NCBI GenBank assembly: GCA_014706295.1
Contig: JACSVZ010000006.1
Span: 24,982,629 to 25,046,628 of the forward strand
DNA length: 64,000 nucleotides
Direction of reading: 5' to 3'
From: Lycocorax pyrrhopterus obiensis
Lineage: Eukaryota > Chordata > Aves > Passeriformes > Paradisaeidae
A model generated the notes under the pieces. That model saw only the letters and a program-made list of their open reading frames with translations. It had not been told where the DNA came from and did not search any database. Positions 13,971 through 27,681 of this stretch are shown piece by piece. Made by a program: the position numbers and the translations under genes. Position 1 is the first letter of the stretch. Each line of letters starts with the position of its first letter.

Positions 13971-14722
13971 AAAGGGAAGTGCTGGGTCCTGCACATGGGT
14001 CACAACAACCCCCTGCAGTGCTGCAGGCTGGGGTCGAGTGGCTGGAAAGCTGCCCCATGGAAAGGGACCTGGAGGTGCTGGTGACAGCGGCTGAACATGA
14101 GCCAGCGTGCAGCCAGTAAGGTGGCCAAGAAGGCCAATGGCATCCTGGCCTGTGTCAGCAATAGCGTGGCCAGCAGAGCCAGGGCAGAGATTGCCCCCTG
14201 TACTCAGCACTGGTGAGGCCACCCCTCAAATCCTGTGTCCAGTTCTGGGCCCCTCACTGCAAGAAGGACACTGAGGTGCTGCAGCGAGTCCAGAGAAGGG
14301 TAACAGAGCTGGTGAAGGGTCTGGAGCACAAGGCTTGTGAGGAGCAGCTGAGGGAGCTGGGGGTGTTGGGCCTGGAGTAAAAGAGGCTTTTTTTATGGCT
14401 CTCTACAACTGCCTTGGTTGTAGCCGGGTGGGGACTGGTCTCCCAGGCAGCCAGCAACAGGATGAGAGGACATGGTCTCAAGCTGAGCCAGGGGAGGTTC
14501 AGGTTGGACATCAGGAGAAATTTTTTTCACAAAAAGGGTTGTTAAGGATTGGAATGGACTGCCCACGGACATGGTGGAGTAACCATCCCTGCAAGTGTTC
14601 AAGAAATGACTGGATGTGGCACTTAGTGCCCTGGTCTAGTTGACAAAGTGGTGGTCAGTCAAAGGTTAGATTCAAAGATCTTGGAGGTCTTTTACAACTT
14701 AAATGATGCTGTAATTCTGTGA
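13971..14722 (+). mobile_element. CR1 LINE, about 750 bp of the 3' end
   Basis: It begins with the ORF2 stretch AAGTGCTGGGTCCTGCAC and continues through AGGTGGCCAAGAAGGCCAA, the CAGCACTGGTGAGGCCACC block and CCAGTTCTGGGCCCCTCACT. It then runs through the GGGTTGTTAAGGATTGGAATG block to the GATCTTGGAGGTCTTTTACAAC 3' UTR and an ATTCTGTG tail. This is a different CR1 subfamily from the copies at 12.3 and 20.7 kb. Stops and indels break the frame. A run of about 19 A follows at 14733-14751, unusual for CR1. Confidence 0.92.
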
Positions 14723-14751
14723 ATTTTATATTAAAAAAAAAAAAAAAAAAA

Positions 14752-16720
14752 GAGAGCAGCTTTGCATTTGTTCTGGCCACACTGTCCTGTATCTCTAGGT
14801 TGTGAGGGCTGCAGCATGGTTGCAACATGGTGCTGAAAAGACACAGCAGCTTATAGACAAGCAAAAACACCCAGAAACAGAAGAGATCAAGAAAAACCTT
14901 CCCAACAATAGAGGGTTCAGACAAGTCAATAACCTAGGACCAGAAGACCATGAAAGAATCAAAGTAGTTTGAAATGTAATGGGGTGAAATATAATACTAC
15001 TACCAAGTGAACTGATTGCTGCACTAATGACAGGAAATTTCTCATCTGAAGAAAACAAGGCATGTGAAAGACATGACTATCTTAATCGGGTAAAATAATG
15101 CCCGAATGACTTGGCTTTGTGAAAATAATTAATGTTATCCTAAAATGTGTAAAAACCACAGCAGAAATAAAAACTCATTAAATGTAATCTATATAATTCT
15201 CTCTGTCTTCAGAAAATGAACAGTTAAACAGAATCAGATGCAGAAAATTAATCTACTAGAGATCAGAGAAACCAAACAGTAGCACATGACAAAATCATAT
15301 CCTGTGTGTCCTAGCAAAACAAAACACATAAAATACCTGATTGTTCTTTTAATGGAAGAAGACCTATGTAAACTGAAGCAGTAGCAGCACTTAAAAAGAA
15401 TAAATTGACTCTGACTAAAGCAAAGGCTGGACATTTTAAAGTGTTTTCTAACCAACACAAGTAGTGGAAGTGAATAAAGTGATAGTTCTCAAACCCATGC
15501 AGATATACATTTAAATTGATATAGGATGATGTACATTTACTTACTAATGCAAAAGATTAGCTCTTTAGCATCTAGAACATCGCTCCCACACTTGCATCCT
15601 ACTTTCCTACAAGCCATCTAGTAAAGCTGGAATTTGCACAGAGAGAACAGTAAAAGCCAAAGCTAAAGTCTCTCAATGGGTTACTAGAGGAAATCTGTTA
15701 TTTTATCGTTACCCTTCATCTTAAGATAGAGAATGTATTCCTAAATGAGGATTGAGAGAGGAAATAATCCACCTCACCCAATTCTGTACGATAATTTATT
15801 GCTTCCCTATAAAAGGAGATGCAGGATTATATATGAAATTAAGATTCACTACTAACCTGCAGAAAGGAAGACCTATCCTGTGATAAGAGGAGTATCTATC
15901 ACTCCACTCCCACACAGCCGCACTAGAAAGACCTGAGAATCTCTGATCTTTGCAGACCACATTATAATGATATGATCAATTTTATTTTAGCTCACAGAAA
16001 TAAAATTATTACGGTATCCCATTAATTTACATTCTCTTTAAAGTAAAAAATCAATCAGACAGACTGATTCCCTGGCAGACCTCATCTGGAGCTAACCCCT
16101 CATAGTCCTCCTCAGCAGAGCTACTTAAGCAATCATGAATGTGCGGGTTTGTGGCTCACTGCTGTATTTGCAAGAATTGTACCAGCCCCAGAGGTATATT
16201 TGTATGTATTTACAGGGATTGCACTTTCAGAGAACAGAATAAGGAGCATCCTTACGTCACCAAATGGGCAACAAATATTAGAAATTTTGAAACACAAAGA
16301 TATACAACACCAATAGTTAAGGAAAAGAAATAGGTTTTCAAACCTTACATATTATGCTATGTTTTTCATAAGAGAACTGTAACAACATGAAGCTAAAGGT
16401 TGCAGCTTTCTTCACTAAGCTCTTCCATTAAATAAATACAGTAGATGAATAAAACTTCTGTGACAAAGAGAAGTTAAATTGCCTTCATCTGCACATCACA
16501 CTGACTGCTGCCTATATTGCCACGACGAGTCAGAACCCAGTAAAATGTGAAGCAAAATTCATTATGCCAGACTGATCTATTCATACCAGACAACAGAAGC
16601 ATGTAATAAAATCAAAATTTTGCAAATATTCTATACATGTTACTATGGAAACTTAATAAGCAGTTCTTTTTTTCTTCCTTTTTCTTTTCACACATTTTCA
16701 TTTGCTAGAAAATCAAACAA
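14752..16720. other. Unique intronic sequence
   Basis: No repeat or gene is recognised in this AT-rich stretch. Confidence 0.6.
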
Positions 16721-16818
16721 TGTCATAAAAACACTTAATTATTTAGGTTGGAAAAGACCTTTAAGATCATGAAGTTAATCTGACACTGCCAAATCCACCA
16801 CTGAGGCAAGTCCTCCAG
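16721..16818 (-). mobile_element. CR1 LINE 3' end fragment, reverse orientation
   Basis: Plus-strand GGTTGGAAAAGACCTTTAAG followed by ATCATGAAG is the reverse complement of the CR1 3' UTR end (CTTxAAGGTCTTTTCCAACC). It sits next to the decayed octamer-tail side at about 16721. The copy fades after the CACTGAGGCAAGTCC section; a more diverged continuation to about 16960 is possible. Confidence 0.75.
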
Positions 16819-19737
16819 GAAGATTCAAAATCTTTTGTAAGCTGGAAGGAGGTGTGAGGTAACATTCATTATTTATTTTCCTAAAAACCATCATACTCAG
16901 AAAGAAGTTCCACCCTCCAGCCAGGGAAAAGAAAATTACATACTCAGAGTACAAATTCAGCAACTCTTGCCTAAGGATTTTTGGCAAATGCTTCAAACAA
17001 AAATTAACATCACCCCCAACTTAAATGATTTTTAAAATGGAAACGAAAAGGAGGAAAAAATACATGATATGTGGTTTAAGAATGAAGGGAAATCTATAGT
17101 GTGATTTGGCAAGAGCATGCAGAAATCAGGGTTTTTTCTCTTCATTGTGTCGAACAAATCTTCTCTAGCTGTTTCAAAAGATTTTTTAATTGTTCTCTCT
17201 GATACAGTAAATAAATAGTGACTGGTACTAAAAGGTATAGATTAAAGCTAATGGAAGAGAATGTTAGGGTGGATATTTCATTTTACAAGATTTAAATCCA
17301 CTGATATTTTAAATGTCAAGGAGGAAACTGAGTACACTAAGACCCCAAATGATAAATATTAGGCATGTCCAAAGTCCAACAGGCATGTACTTGTGACTCC
17401 ATTGTCTTCTGGGTTTTGTATTAGCAGTCGATCAATTAAATCATTCTTAGCCATTTAGAAAATGAAAACACTTTCTCTCACCTTGCTCTGCTCTTGTTTT
17501 CAGCCTTCTATGTCTGCCCTGACTTTTTGTCTCCAGGAAGTATCTCACATCCCCTCCTGGGACACCAGCCTGCTTTGCCCAGTGCCAGGAGAAACAGCAC
17601 CACCCCAGGCTACCCACTGTATCAAAATGTCAGAAATGGAGAAGTGGGGACCTGCACAGCCAATGCCAACATTCAGCATCCCAAACTGTAACAAGCTTCC
17701 AAAGGAAGAAAAGGAATAATTTTAATAGTGGTAACCAAATTCCACAGGACCAGCCATTTTGGATATTTAAATTAAAATGCCAGATCTGTTTTTGCCTTCT
17801 GTCTGTATACACTGCTGTCATCATTTCAGCTAAATATCCTGTGTCTTTTGTTGTTGACTTCTTAAGAAATAGCATGATTGAATATGATGTTCCCTTCCCC
17901 CTCAGACAACTCCTCTTGAATTTTAATGCTTCATGATTCTCTTGTCATCTTTGTAGAGAACAGTATTTTCCATAAACACTCACTTCAATATAAAATTTCA
18001 CAAAGCTAAAATGACAATGAGGCAATGCTAAAATTACACACCTAAAACTGGAAAATCAAGTCCACAGGATACAGTACAAGTAATAGAAATAGCCAATGGA
18101 TATTTAATTTTTAGGATAGCTTTTAAAATTCTTTTAATAGAATACCTTTCAAGTTGAGTAAAATTGGCCATTTTCCCTTTCATTTCTTAGAAACTTTTTT
18201 AAAGATAAGAAAACTCACTACGCAATGATGGAGCAATATTAGCACAGGTATTATTATATTTCAGTTTTTTAAGTTGTAAGTTATTGCCTCTAACAGTGGG
18301 AAGGACATCTACCTCAGTACCTTTGCTCCTATCATTAGACAGTACACTTACATAAATTCTGGTGAATTTCTGAAAAGAGGCAGAAAGTTTAAAAACTGCA
18401 AAAAACCAAAAAAATTGGACAAAAATAGAGACTCCAACATCTTATTAGCTGTTATTTAATCATTTGCCTACTTTTTGTATGTGTGTCTGTCTTAAGAAAT
18501 AAAAATGCATAAAGCTTTATTACTTGTGCACTGCAAGGCCAGCCACAATTTACCACATGCACCAACTTTTGAGCAGTATGTCGTGTCAATCCTCAGGTCT
18601 TCACATCAAAAAAGCGACACAGCTGCTCTACATCTGAAGCAAACAGGCATTTGCTAAATAAACAAAAAAGACCCCTACACATAGATTTCAATAGTAGCCA
18701 CAGCACGCATGGGCAACTGGAGGGCCAAATACTTGCCTTGACATAGCTGGTGCAGGCATCTGCCTGTACAGCAGGAAAACATTCACCAGAGAGCTGGGTT
18801 GGTGGGAACTTGGACATCCCAAGGCATCTTGCTGCCCACAAGCTCCCTTTTAAATTTTTTAGAAAAGTGGCTACACCTGATGAGAAACTGCCCTTATGCA
18901 TCAGCGAGGAACCTGCACAAGTTGCCAACCCAGTGTACTGACTACGAACAACCTAGGGCAGTCGAAATGACGGCGTGAAAAATGCTAATCTGGCTATTGC
19001 TGTAGATCCCCTAGCAGAACACAGTCACAGAGCTCTGCAGACTATAGCAGAAGTTTCTCACTTCTCCATTTGCATCTGAACCTTCTCTCTAGCAAACAAC
19101 TCAGTTTTTTTAGCTGGACTGAGGATTTGTATCTACAGCAGCAAACAAGAGTAGTAAATGGTTTTCAGTATGCTGCAGAATTTTACTTATAAATCAGTAA
19201 ATTAAGAAAGCATAAGCAGTGAAATTATGTAATTCAGCCCCTATTTAAAAAAAAACAAACCTATGAATTGAAAGAAAAAGAAGGAAGCATAGCATTTTAT
19301 AAAGAAAATACCAGTCTCTTGTTTCTATTGTGCCACCCAAAGAACTTGCATTTAGCTACAACAGCATGTGACCATAGGAAGTAACAGTTAAGGAATGCCA
19401 ACAAGGGAACCAGCTGTTTTCCATATGTGTGGCATGATGGAAATGAGAAAAAGACAATTAAGAAACAACCAAAGCTGATGTCTTCTAAAGGTTTTAACTT
19501 CGCTATAAATGAAATAAAATGCGATAGAGTGGACTCAATGTGAAAATCCCACATGGGTACACAGTCTTCAACTGCTGGTAGAACAATGTATTCCAGTTAG
19601 AAGAAATTGTATGAGGAAACAGAGATTTTTTTAATTAACAGTAACAAAACGACCAAAATGCACACTAAAAACCCCCAAATGTAAAAGAAAAACAGCATCA
19701 TAATGGAAAGCATAACGAATTAATTTATAAGCCTCTG
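16819..19737. other. Unique intronic sequence
   Basis: No element or gene is recognised. Open frames at 17462-17719 and 18593-18928 have no family features and are not called. Confidence 0.6.
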
Positions 19738-19962
19738 AAGAGGAGTATGACCAACATGATCCAGGAATGCACATTCTCAGCCCAGAAAGCCAACCTGATT
19801 CTGAGCTGCAACAAAAGCAGCGTGGTCAGCAGACTGAGGCAGAAGACTCTCCCCTCCTACTCTGCCCTTGTGAGACACTACCTGGAACACTGCATCCAGC
19901 ACTGGGGTCCCCAGGACGAGAAGGATGTGGGCCTGTGTGAGAGACTCAAGGAGATTGCTGGC
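19738..19962 (+). mobile_element. CR1 LINE ORF2 fragment, left half of a split copy
   Basis: Translation gives AQKANLILSCNKSSVVSR and SYSALVRHYLEHCIQHWGPQ. These correspond to the conserved AQKANRxLGCIKxSVxSR and YSALVRPHLEYCIQxWGPQ blocks near the end of CR1 ORF2. Homology ends at a GAGACTCAAGGAG stretch, which aligns to the ERVQ position of the element. The next element residues reappear at 20683. Confidence 0.9.
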
Positions 19963-20682
19963 TCAAAACATTTCAGGTGTGTGTGTATGTGCATGTTTGT
20001 GTGTGTCTGTGTCTATGTTTGTGATGGTGTGAGGGAAAGGAGCAGGTTAAGCCCTGCCTTTGCAGAGGCAATGCCCTTCTCTGCACCCCCCTTCCCGAGA
20101 GCCTCTATCCCAACCTGGCAGTGGCTGCCAATCACTGGCACAGCAAGGCAATGCTCCACTCCCCACCTCTGGAGCCCCTAACCCAGCTTGTAAGTGGCCA
20201 GATGACCAGAAGTCCCACCTGGGGGTGGGGCGCAGGAAAGCCAAATGGCATTTAATGCAGGACATGGAGGAAGTACATCTTGACCCTTCCTCCATTTGGA
20301 ATCTCTATCAGCTGAACACCACTGGAACCAGGAGTAGTAGTTATGTTTGTTCTTTTCTGTATCTTTTCTGTCTTTCTTCTTCTAAATTGTTCTTCTCAGA
20401 ATTTTGAGTAACATTTTGAGAAACTTAAAGTCAGATGGGCATAGTGTTTGCTAAATTGAATGGGCTAATCTAATGCTTTGTGGAATGTCCTAAGCTGATT
20501 GAATGTTGCTCAAAAGTCTCTGATTTTCTAAGTTGCCAGTAAAGGGTTTATTTTGTTGTTGTTTTGACCTCTTGAGAATATCCTGTTGGTGTTTCTCCCA
20601 TGTGTCTAACTTAAAGAGTACATAAAGAAAAGTAAGCCCTTTTAAGTGTCTCATCAAGTGAGGTTTTAGCGGCCTTACTGCC
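19963..20682. mobile_element. LTR-like insertion splitting a CR1 copy
   Basis: This roughly 720-bp segment interrupts the CR1 between positions that are adjacent in the element. It starts with a TG-rich stretch and has a GC-rich middle. Its 3' half (around 20340-20660, with TTTGAGTAACATTTTGAG, a GGGCATAGTGTTTGCT stretch and TTTTGACCTCTTGAGAATAT) resembles an avian LTR I remember, without certainty. No clean target-site duplication was found, and TG/CA ends are ambiguous. It could also be another non-autonomous repeat. Confidence 0.45.
19977..20032. repeat. Imperfect (TG)n microsatellite
   Basis: A run of TG dinucleotides interrupted by TA, CA, CT and TT steps, at the left end of the insertion in the split CR1. 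Confidence 0.85.
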
Positions 20683-21099
20683 TATTGGAACAATTCCAGA
20701 ACCAAGTTGATCACAGGGCTGGACCACCTCTCCTGAGAAGACAGGCTGAGAAAGTCGGGGTTGTTCAGCCTGGAGAAGAGAAGGCTCCAGGAGGACCTTA
20801 TAGCACCTTCCAGTACTTCAAGGGGGCGTGCAGGAAAGCTGGAGAGGGACTTTCTACAAGAACATGTAGTGATAGGACTGGGGGGAATGGCTTTAAATTA
20901 AAAGAGGGTAGGTTTAGATGAGATATTGAGGAGAATTTTTTCACTGGTGAGGCACTGGAACAGGCTGTCCAGAGAAGCTGTGAATGCCCCACCACTTGAG
21001 GTATTCAAGACCAGACTGGATGGGACTTAGAGCAACCTGGTCTAGTGAAAAGTGTCCCTGCCCATTAAGGTCACTTCCAGTGTAAATCATTCTGTGATG
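20683..21099 (+). mobile_element. CR1 LINE 3' end, right half of a split copy
   Basis: EEKAPGGPYSTFQYFKGACR and GNGFKLKEGRFR match the last part of CR1 ORF2. The copy then runs through TGAGGCACTGGAACAGGCTG, CAACCTGGTCTAGTG and GTGTCCCTGCCCAT to a decayed end at ATCATTCTGTGATG. Its start (CCAGAACCAAGTTGATCACAG) continues directly from where the left half stops. Confidence 0.92.
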
Positions 21100-24000
21100 G
21101 CAAGAGAAGAAAAGAAGCTGTAGATATCCAAGTAAGGGAGAGGAGGCAAAAATCAGGAAGACAGTGGAGTATTTAATGAGTATTTTGCAAGACTATCTGA
21201 CAAGAAAAGCCATTCAAGATTGAATTTATGATTAAGATGCTTTTCCGAAGTCCAGTGAGTCAGAAAGATATCTTCCAGGCAACGGTTGGAGTAATTCAAG
21301 TGCAAGCTACAGAATTTGACCAAGAGGATGGCATAAAAGCTGCAATGAGGAGTGCTAACATTAACTTGGCAAGAGCAGCAGCTCTCTTGTTCCTGTGGTG
21401 AAGTTACATTTTTAGAATCAGGAGGAGGCCAACAAAATAGTGGGGAGGGGAAGGAGCAGTACAAACCCATAAGCAGCACTAGCTAAAGAGAACACCTTGA
21501 ATGTTTACTTCATGAATGCCAGATTACCAAAACTGGACAGACTTGGCATTTTGTTTGGGTTTGTTTTTCAGGAACACAGCCAGAGTAAAGCCAAGAAAAC
21601 AATCTAGAAGAGCACAACAATTATTTTAGGGACTAGAAGTTTGAATTAGAGGTGGTTTACATTTAACAAACAAGGGTAATCTTTATGCTTACAAAATCCA
21701 ATTTTAGAAGACAAACCTCCTGCTCTCAATTAAGTCATGTATATGAGTAAAGAAAAATCATTTGGGTGAAGTATCCTGGCATTCATTTGTTCTTCAGATT
21801 CAATCAGCACACACGAGCAAGATAAAAATCTTCTATTATAGTGAGCTTCTCTCAGCTTGCATGAACAAAAAAAACCAGGGTTCCTTTAGTTTTGCAAAGT
21901 GCTGGGCATGGCTGATTAAAAAAAAGGGAAAACGGCTACAGAATGGCTACAGGTATCCAGTGGGCATCTCTATCTCTGAATACTCTCTATAATCAAGTCA
22001 GGAAAACTGTGTGCTCTGCAAGACTGAAATTCCTTGTACCAAGGGAAAATGATGTTTTTACCATCCACCATGAGATGAAAGAGAACCAAACCATGACCGA
22101 ACACAAAAACAATCAACAAGTTACATCCCCAAGTTCAAATTTCTGCGTAATACTGTCCATATAAATCATTTTTTCTCAAACCACTCTGTTATTCTTTCTA
22201 CTGATGTGAAAAAGCATAATTGGAAGGTAAGTTTCTGTTTTATGAAAATCTTTAAGGGAAGATATTTATATTCAAATTCAGAAAGAAAAAAATTTGTGTT
22301 GCAGAATGAATAGGTGCATCCCTTGACAATCTAACCTGGCAATTACAAAACTCATCTCAGAGGTGGGAAGCCTACATTCAATCATTTGTTCTCTCTGATT
22401 TAAAGAACTGGCAACTTCTACCTCCCACATAACTGCCCCAAGACTGAGGCTCATTTTCCAGCACCAAATTCCAACTGAGAACCATTTGTTGCTTCCCCTA
22501 ACTAGTAAAGAATCGTCTAAGCAGTACAATCAAATATAATTTGCATTGCATTTTTATAGTAAGCCATCTGCATCTTCTGCTCTGGCAGAGTTATGTAATA
22601 AATTATAAAGGACTATCACTTGCTGTGACATGCAAAAAATGACAGCAAATAGCAGCATATTTTGAAAAAATACTCAGTTTCTGTGAATGCTGCAGTAGAA
22701 GACAGATAAACATTTATTTGGCCTGCCTTCCTTCCAGCAGTATTAATGAAATTTCAGCTGCTATGGCAGATCCAGTAAAAAAGTAAGGGAAAATTTGTTT
22801 TCCTGTATTTCAATTTGGTTTTATCGAGCTCATTCAGGAGGGATGTAGCAAAAAATAAAACTGAATAAATAAGGCAGAAGCTGCATGCAGCGATGTCCCA
22901 CGAGACACCAAGTTAAGTTAAATTTTCTTTAAGAAAATGTATTCATGGCAGTATGCTTCCCAGCCTCGGGACAGAGCCTTACAGATTCTTAAATGTTGAA
23001 CTCCAATGGAAAAAGTGAAGGTATTGCATCAAATTTACATTTGTGAAGTATGAGTTGGACTGAAACTTGAAATCATCTTATTTTTGAAAAAAACCATACA
23101 ATGAGAATACTCTTCATAAATTTTACAAAGAGAAAATGTCTTTGACAACTCTTGACTTTCTGATTTTTTGGGGTTTTTTTCAGGTGCTTTTATACCTTCT
23201 TTCTTTCAGCTACTTCTCATACAGTCAATCAATCCTATGTCAGGTCTCTTTTTTTTTTCCCCCCCTACTATTACTTGTATTTTAAGGTATTTAATTTCTC
23301 CCAATAATGACATGTCTATTTCTCTCATCTTCACTGCAGAATCAATTGCTATTTATTGTTTTACAAACTCCTGTTTCCTCCTTTCAGAGGATTAACTGGA
23401 GGTTTTCTTTCAAGAAGGTTGAAAATATGAACAGTAGAGACACCTGCTTGTTTTAATAACCCTCTGTTTTCAAGGACCTCATCCAGAAATATTGAACATT
23501 GTTTTCTAATTTTTAGTTGAACTCAAACTACAGGCTACCACCTTTTAGCTTTCACCTATTACTGCCACATTTACTCTTCCAGAGCCCATTTGTTTCTAAT
23601 CATGGTCTCCCCTCCGTCCTCATTCCACAGACCTTTTAGTTAAAGTACTTCAAGTCAGCAAACTTCCAGTCTTTCAACCAACATGCAATCCAGGATTGCA
23701 TCCCAGCTCATAGGGGGATGTGTGAGCCCCGGCTGTATTCCAGCAGTAAAACAGCAATATCTTAAGTGCACCCCAGCACCTCCCAGCTCTCCAGCACTTG
23801 GTTTTCTTGGAAAGAGAAGGAAGCTGTGTTTTCTCTCACTGACTTCTCAGTATAGACAACATATGGCTCAAAACTGTGAGGCAATCTGCTCAGTCTGGCT
23901 GCACTCTCAGCTCTAACTCAATACAGCTTTTCACTTGAAGTTTCTATGGATGCAGTTCCTTGGGGACAGCACTGAAAGACAGCCCCAGTTCATCTCACAT

Positions 24001-27000
24001 CCAGCCAATGCAAGCCTGGTTCAATCAGCTTGAATAGACTTCCATTAGTACAAAGAAAAAGGGGGGAAAAATTGCATTTCTCTTTGCCCATCCATATGTA
24101 GCTCATCAAAGTCCAGTCTCCCTGGACCTGCAATTCTTTAAGCTATGTATGTAGAAGGAAACATGAAACAGAAGGATTTCTCCCCCCCTGGATAAATTAA
24201 ATCAATTCCCCTGTCATGCACTAGTGCTAAGGCACTGCCATCTAGTGTGGAAAATCAATATAACAGAGAAAGAGGAAAAACAGAAGGGAAAAAAAAAAAA
24301 ACAGATAAAGAGCATTTACAAAAAGGCAGATGAAATTCTATTGGCTTCCATCAATTTTGAATAGTCACACATGATATTCATAACATTAGTCATTTCACTT
24401 TATGGAAAATCACATAAGCCTTCCCTTTTAAGGAAAACCCCTGACCTCATAGGCTGCAATGGATTCCATTACATACTACTGTGTCACGTCAGACAAACTC
24501 AGCAGAGCCCTTAGTGCCAGTAGCCTCATTTGGTGTAACTCTGTGAAACTAAAATTCTACAGTATTTAGTGGTACGAATCTCTTGGTAAAAAAGAGCTTT
24601 TTCTTAATTGCCACATATTTTACTGCAAATTTACAGTTTCAAGGCTTGATTCTCTAAATCATGTTATATGGAAAGCATTGCAACATGGCAATCTGCAAGA
24701 CCAGAAAATCAGAAATTTTTGGATTTTGCCCCTTTGTGTACTAGCTGAAGATTTTCTCTTGCCTTCCAAACATTCCTGTCCATGCAGCCCCAGTTTCCTT
24801 TGTTTTGTGTCCTGTGAAATTACCTACAATTGTTCAGTGAACATGCAAAGGATTTGACCTGTTTTGCTCAGACCAGCTTTGTACAGATGAAGTTAAGTAC
24901 ACATGACATGAGCCAATGGAGCATAGATAGGATAAATTTGCAAAAGTTGCAAAGCCTTCATAAAGACCAGTGATTATAAACACCTATATATTATTTAATA
25001 TTTCCACAACTTGTTGTAATCTCTGTATTACCACTGTGATGATCAAGAATTTTAAACACTTGAGTAATACTATTGTCTACTTCTTTCCAGAACTGTAGCA
25101 AGACAGTTTTATATTTGGATGGTGCAGATGTTCTGTATCATCCTGAACAAAACCCTCTTTAGAATACAAGCTCTATCAATGACTGAAAGTTCACACAACA
25201 CAAGTTTGTATAAAGTAATTTAGGAATTCTTTTGTATAGCAAGCCGTACAGCAAAACAAACATTGCAACACTATAAACATTCTAATACTTACCACGGATC
25301 AAGGAGGTATCAATTTAACTTTTGTAAAATGTACAAGGTAACAACAATTATCTATCATATGCCAATGTGATTCTGAGCTATACTGGTACAACCTTCTATT
25401 TCATGCAAGTTGTAAAAAGAAATAAGGTATCCTGCCAATTGTTCAAAGCTGTCAATAACATTATATAATAACATATATAATATTATACTTTCCACAAAGA
25501 ACTTAGTTGTATGTCTCCTAAGCCTCCATAATATAACTCAGTTACAATATTTAGCCAGGATATCACAATCTAGTGGTCTTTTCTTTAAATATTTAAACTG
25601 TTAAATACAGATAGGTTTATATATGTGGTGCATAGATTTAAGATTGATATCTTAGATTTAAGAAAATATCTGAGAATACTGTATTGCTGCATAACTATCA
25701 TAGTTCCAGTGTTAGTCTACAAATAAGGATGGAAAGAGGGCACTAAAAAGATAGTGAAATGTAGCACAGTACACACTAGGCTACTGATTCACATAATCAT
25801 GTATGAGTTTCAGACTTTAAAAATATAAAGCAGTTATCCGGTCCTCAGGATTGTGATGAAAAGTTTGTAGCTCATGATGCAGACATAAGCAAAGGTAAGA
25901 GACTAACTAAAAGATGAAAGACGAACCTGAGAAGTCCTGAAGTAATGAGGCTGCCCATGAAAATCCCTGAGGGACCAAGCTCCACAAGTCACTGCTTATA
26001 GGCCACTGCACCAATCAGGAAGAGGAGAAGCCACATACTGAAACCCTGTGGCTGCTGTTCCTCAGGTTCCCTTCCTCCCCTCCCTAGGGAAGTCATCTCC
26101 ACCAAGCAAAACACAGCCAAGCCAAAGAGTTTTAAATACCGTGTCACCTAAGTTTTGACTTATATTTAATGTGGACATAGAGGGATGGACTAGCTGATGC
26201 CATCAAGACATCCAAATGTTCTCTAAGTGGATGTAGGTGAGCTCGTAACAAGGGTATCTGTACCAATCTGCCCAATCCCTCCATCAAAATAAATAGTGGT
26301 GGCAATACACTATACCTTAACAATGTATGTCCCACCTAGGAGAATAACTTTTGAGAAGAAAACATATTACCAGGCATAACTGACACAATTGCATTCATTT
26401 TGAAAGTGTTTGACAACCTACAACTGACACAAGAACTCACTTAAGATCTTTTTATTATGCTGCTTCTCTATGACCATGTGTCTATATTTATCTATGAGGT
26501 GTCAGTCAAAGCAAGCAATACTTCTGTTTTAGTTTGTTGACATAAGGGAATTTTTAACAGCACAAAGAACCTCCAGCTATATCACTTCAGAAATCTTTTC
26601 AGTAATGTGGGAAAAGGAAGAGGAATATCCAACATTTTTTTTTATAATCCTAGTTACTAGTGCCTCATGTTCTATTCTTACATTAAAATTTCAAGAAGGA
26701 AAAAATTCAAACTGTTGAAATATTCTAATAATGAGCTACCTTGTATTCATGCTATGCATCCATTCAGCAACGTATTACTAACAAATAACTCTGTATTGTT
26801 CATATTTCCTTTATTATTATTTTTTTAAGTTTTCCAGGCTACCAAAATAATCCTCTTCAGCATTTTTGCAGTTGCTAGATAAATTGATTCAAGCTATGCT
26901 AGGGGAAAAATACAGAGGCTGAAAAACAGCTGCAAAAAAATATGTCACAATAAAGGGACTCAACACTGATTAAAACCATCAAAATGGAGAGAAACCCAAA

Positions 27001-27499
27001 GAAAGCCAAGGCAGTCTGTCACCTTTGTGAGAGATAGCACCAGAATCTCTCTGAAGAATGACAATAAAAATGATTAAAGGTTTAAACAGTGGTGATTTGC
27101 TAAATTTGTGAGAGTTCTTTATTCAAGCAAAATGTGACCAACAACCACAGTGCTATTCAACATGCAGTTTGATTATTTTTTTCAGGTACTTTCTTACCTG
27201 TGGCCTAATTAACATTCTGTGGTTTTGAATTTGGGCCAGAAGATCCTGTAAGAAACTTTATCCTGAAGCAATTGTTTCCATTCTGATAGGACACACAGAT
27301 GTAAGTGAAAAGACAACATAAAGCTAAAGCTTTGAAGTTTTTGACTTTGAGAATAATCAGAATTTATAGCTTTCTAGCATCTACTTAATTTACCTGCAGC
27401 AGTTCACTTCTCCTTTCCTGAGAAGTGTTTTCAAATAGCCAATGCCAATGTAAATTACATCAGAGAAGAGAACCGCAGGATAACTTAGGAGTAGCCCAA
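21100..27499. other. Unique intronic sequence
   Basis: More than 6 kb of AT-rich sequence, with homopolymer runs at about 23250-23270 and 24290-24301. No element, exon or RNA gene is recognised. Confidence 0.55.
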
Positions 27500-27681
27500 C
27501 GTCCTGCTCAAAAGCACAATCAGTTATGAGGCTGGATCAGGTTAGGAGGGCTTGATCCAGACAAGTCCTGAAAGCCTCAAAGGATGCACAACGTGCACAG
27601 CATCACTGCACAGCCTGTTCCAACACCTGACTGCCTTAATGGAGGAAATGTTTTGCCTTTCATCAAGGAACTTTTAAGTCT
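27500..27681 (-). mobile_element. CR1 LINE fragment, reverse orientation
   Basis: The plus strand reads GTCCTGCTCAAAAGCACAAT, then GTTATGAGGCTGGATCAGG, CCAGACAAGTCCTGAAAGCC and CAGCCTGTTCCAACACCTGA. This is the familiar reverse complement of the CR1 3' region (LDxALSNLV, HWNRLP area). Both ends are lost and the copy is clearly diverged. Confidence 0.8.

Noticed and set aside
19747..20181. 144-codon plus-strand frame as a possible gene
   Set aside because: The first half is the CR1 ORF2 C-terminal region and the second half reads through a TG microsatellite and the insertion; a repeat, not a gene.
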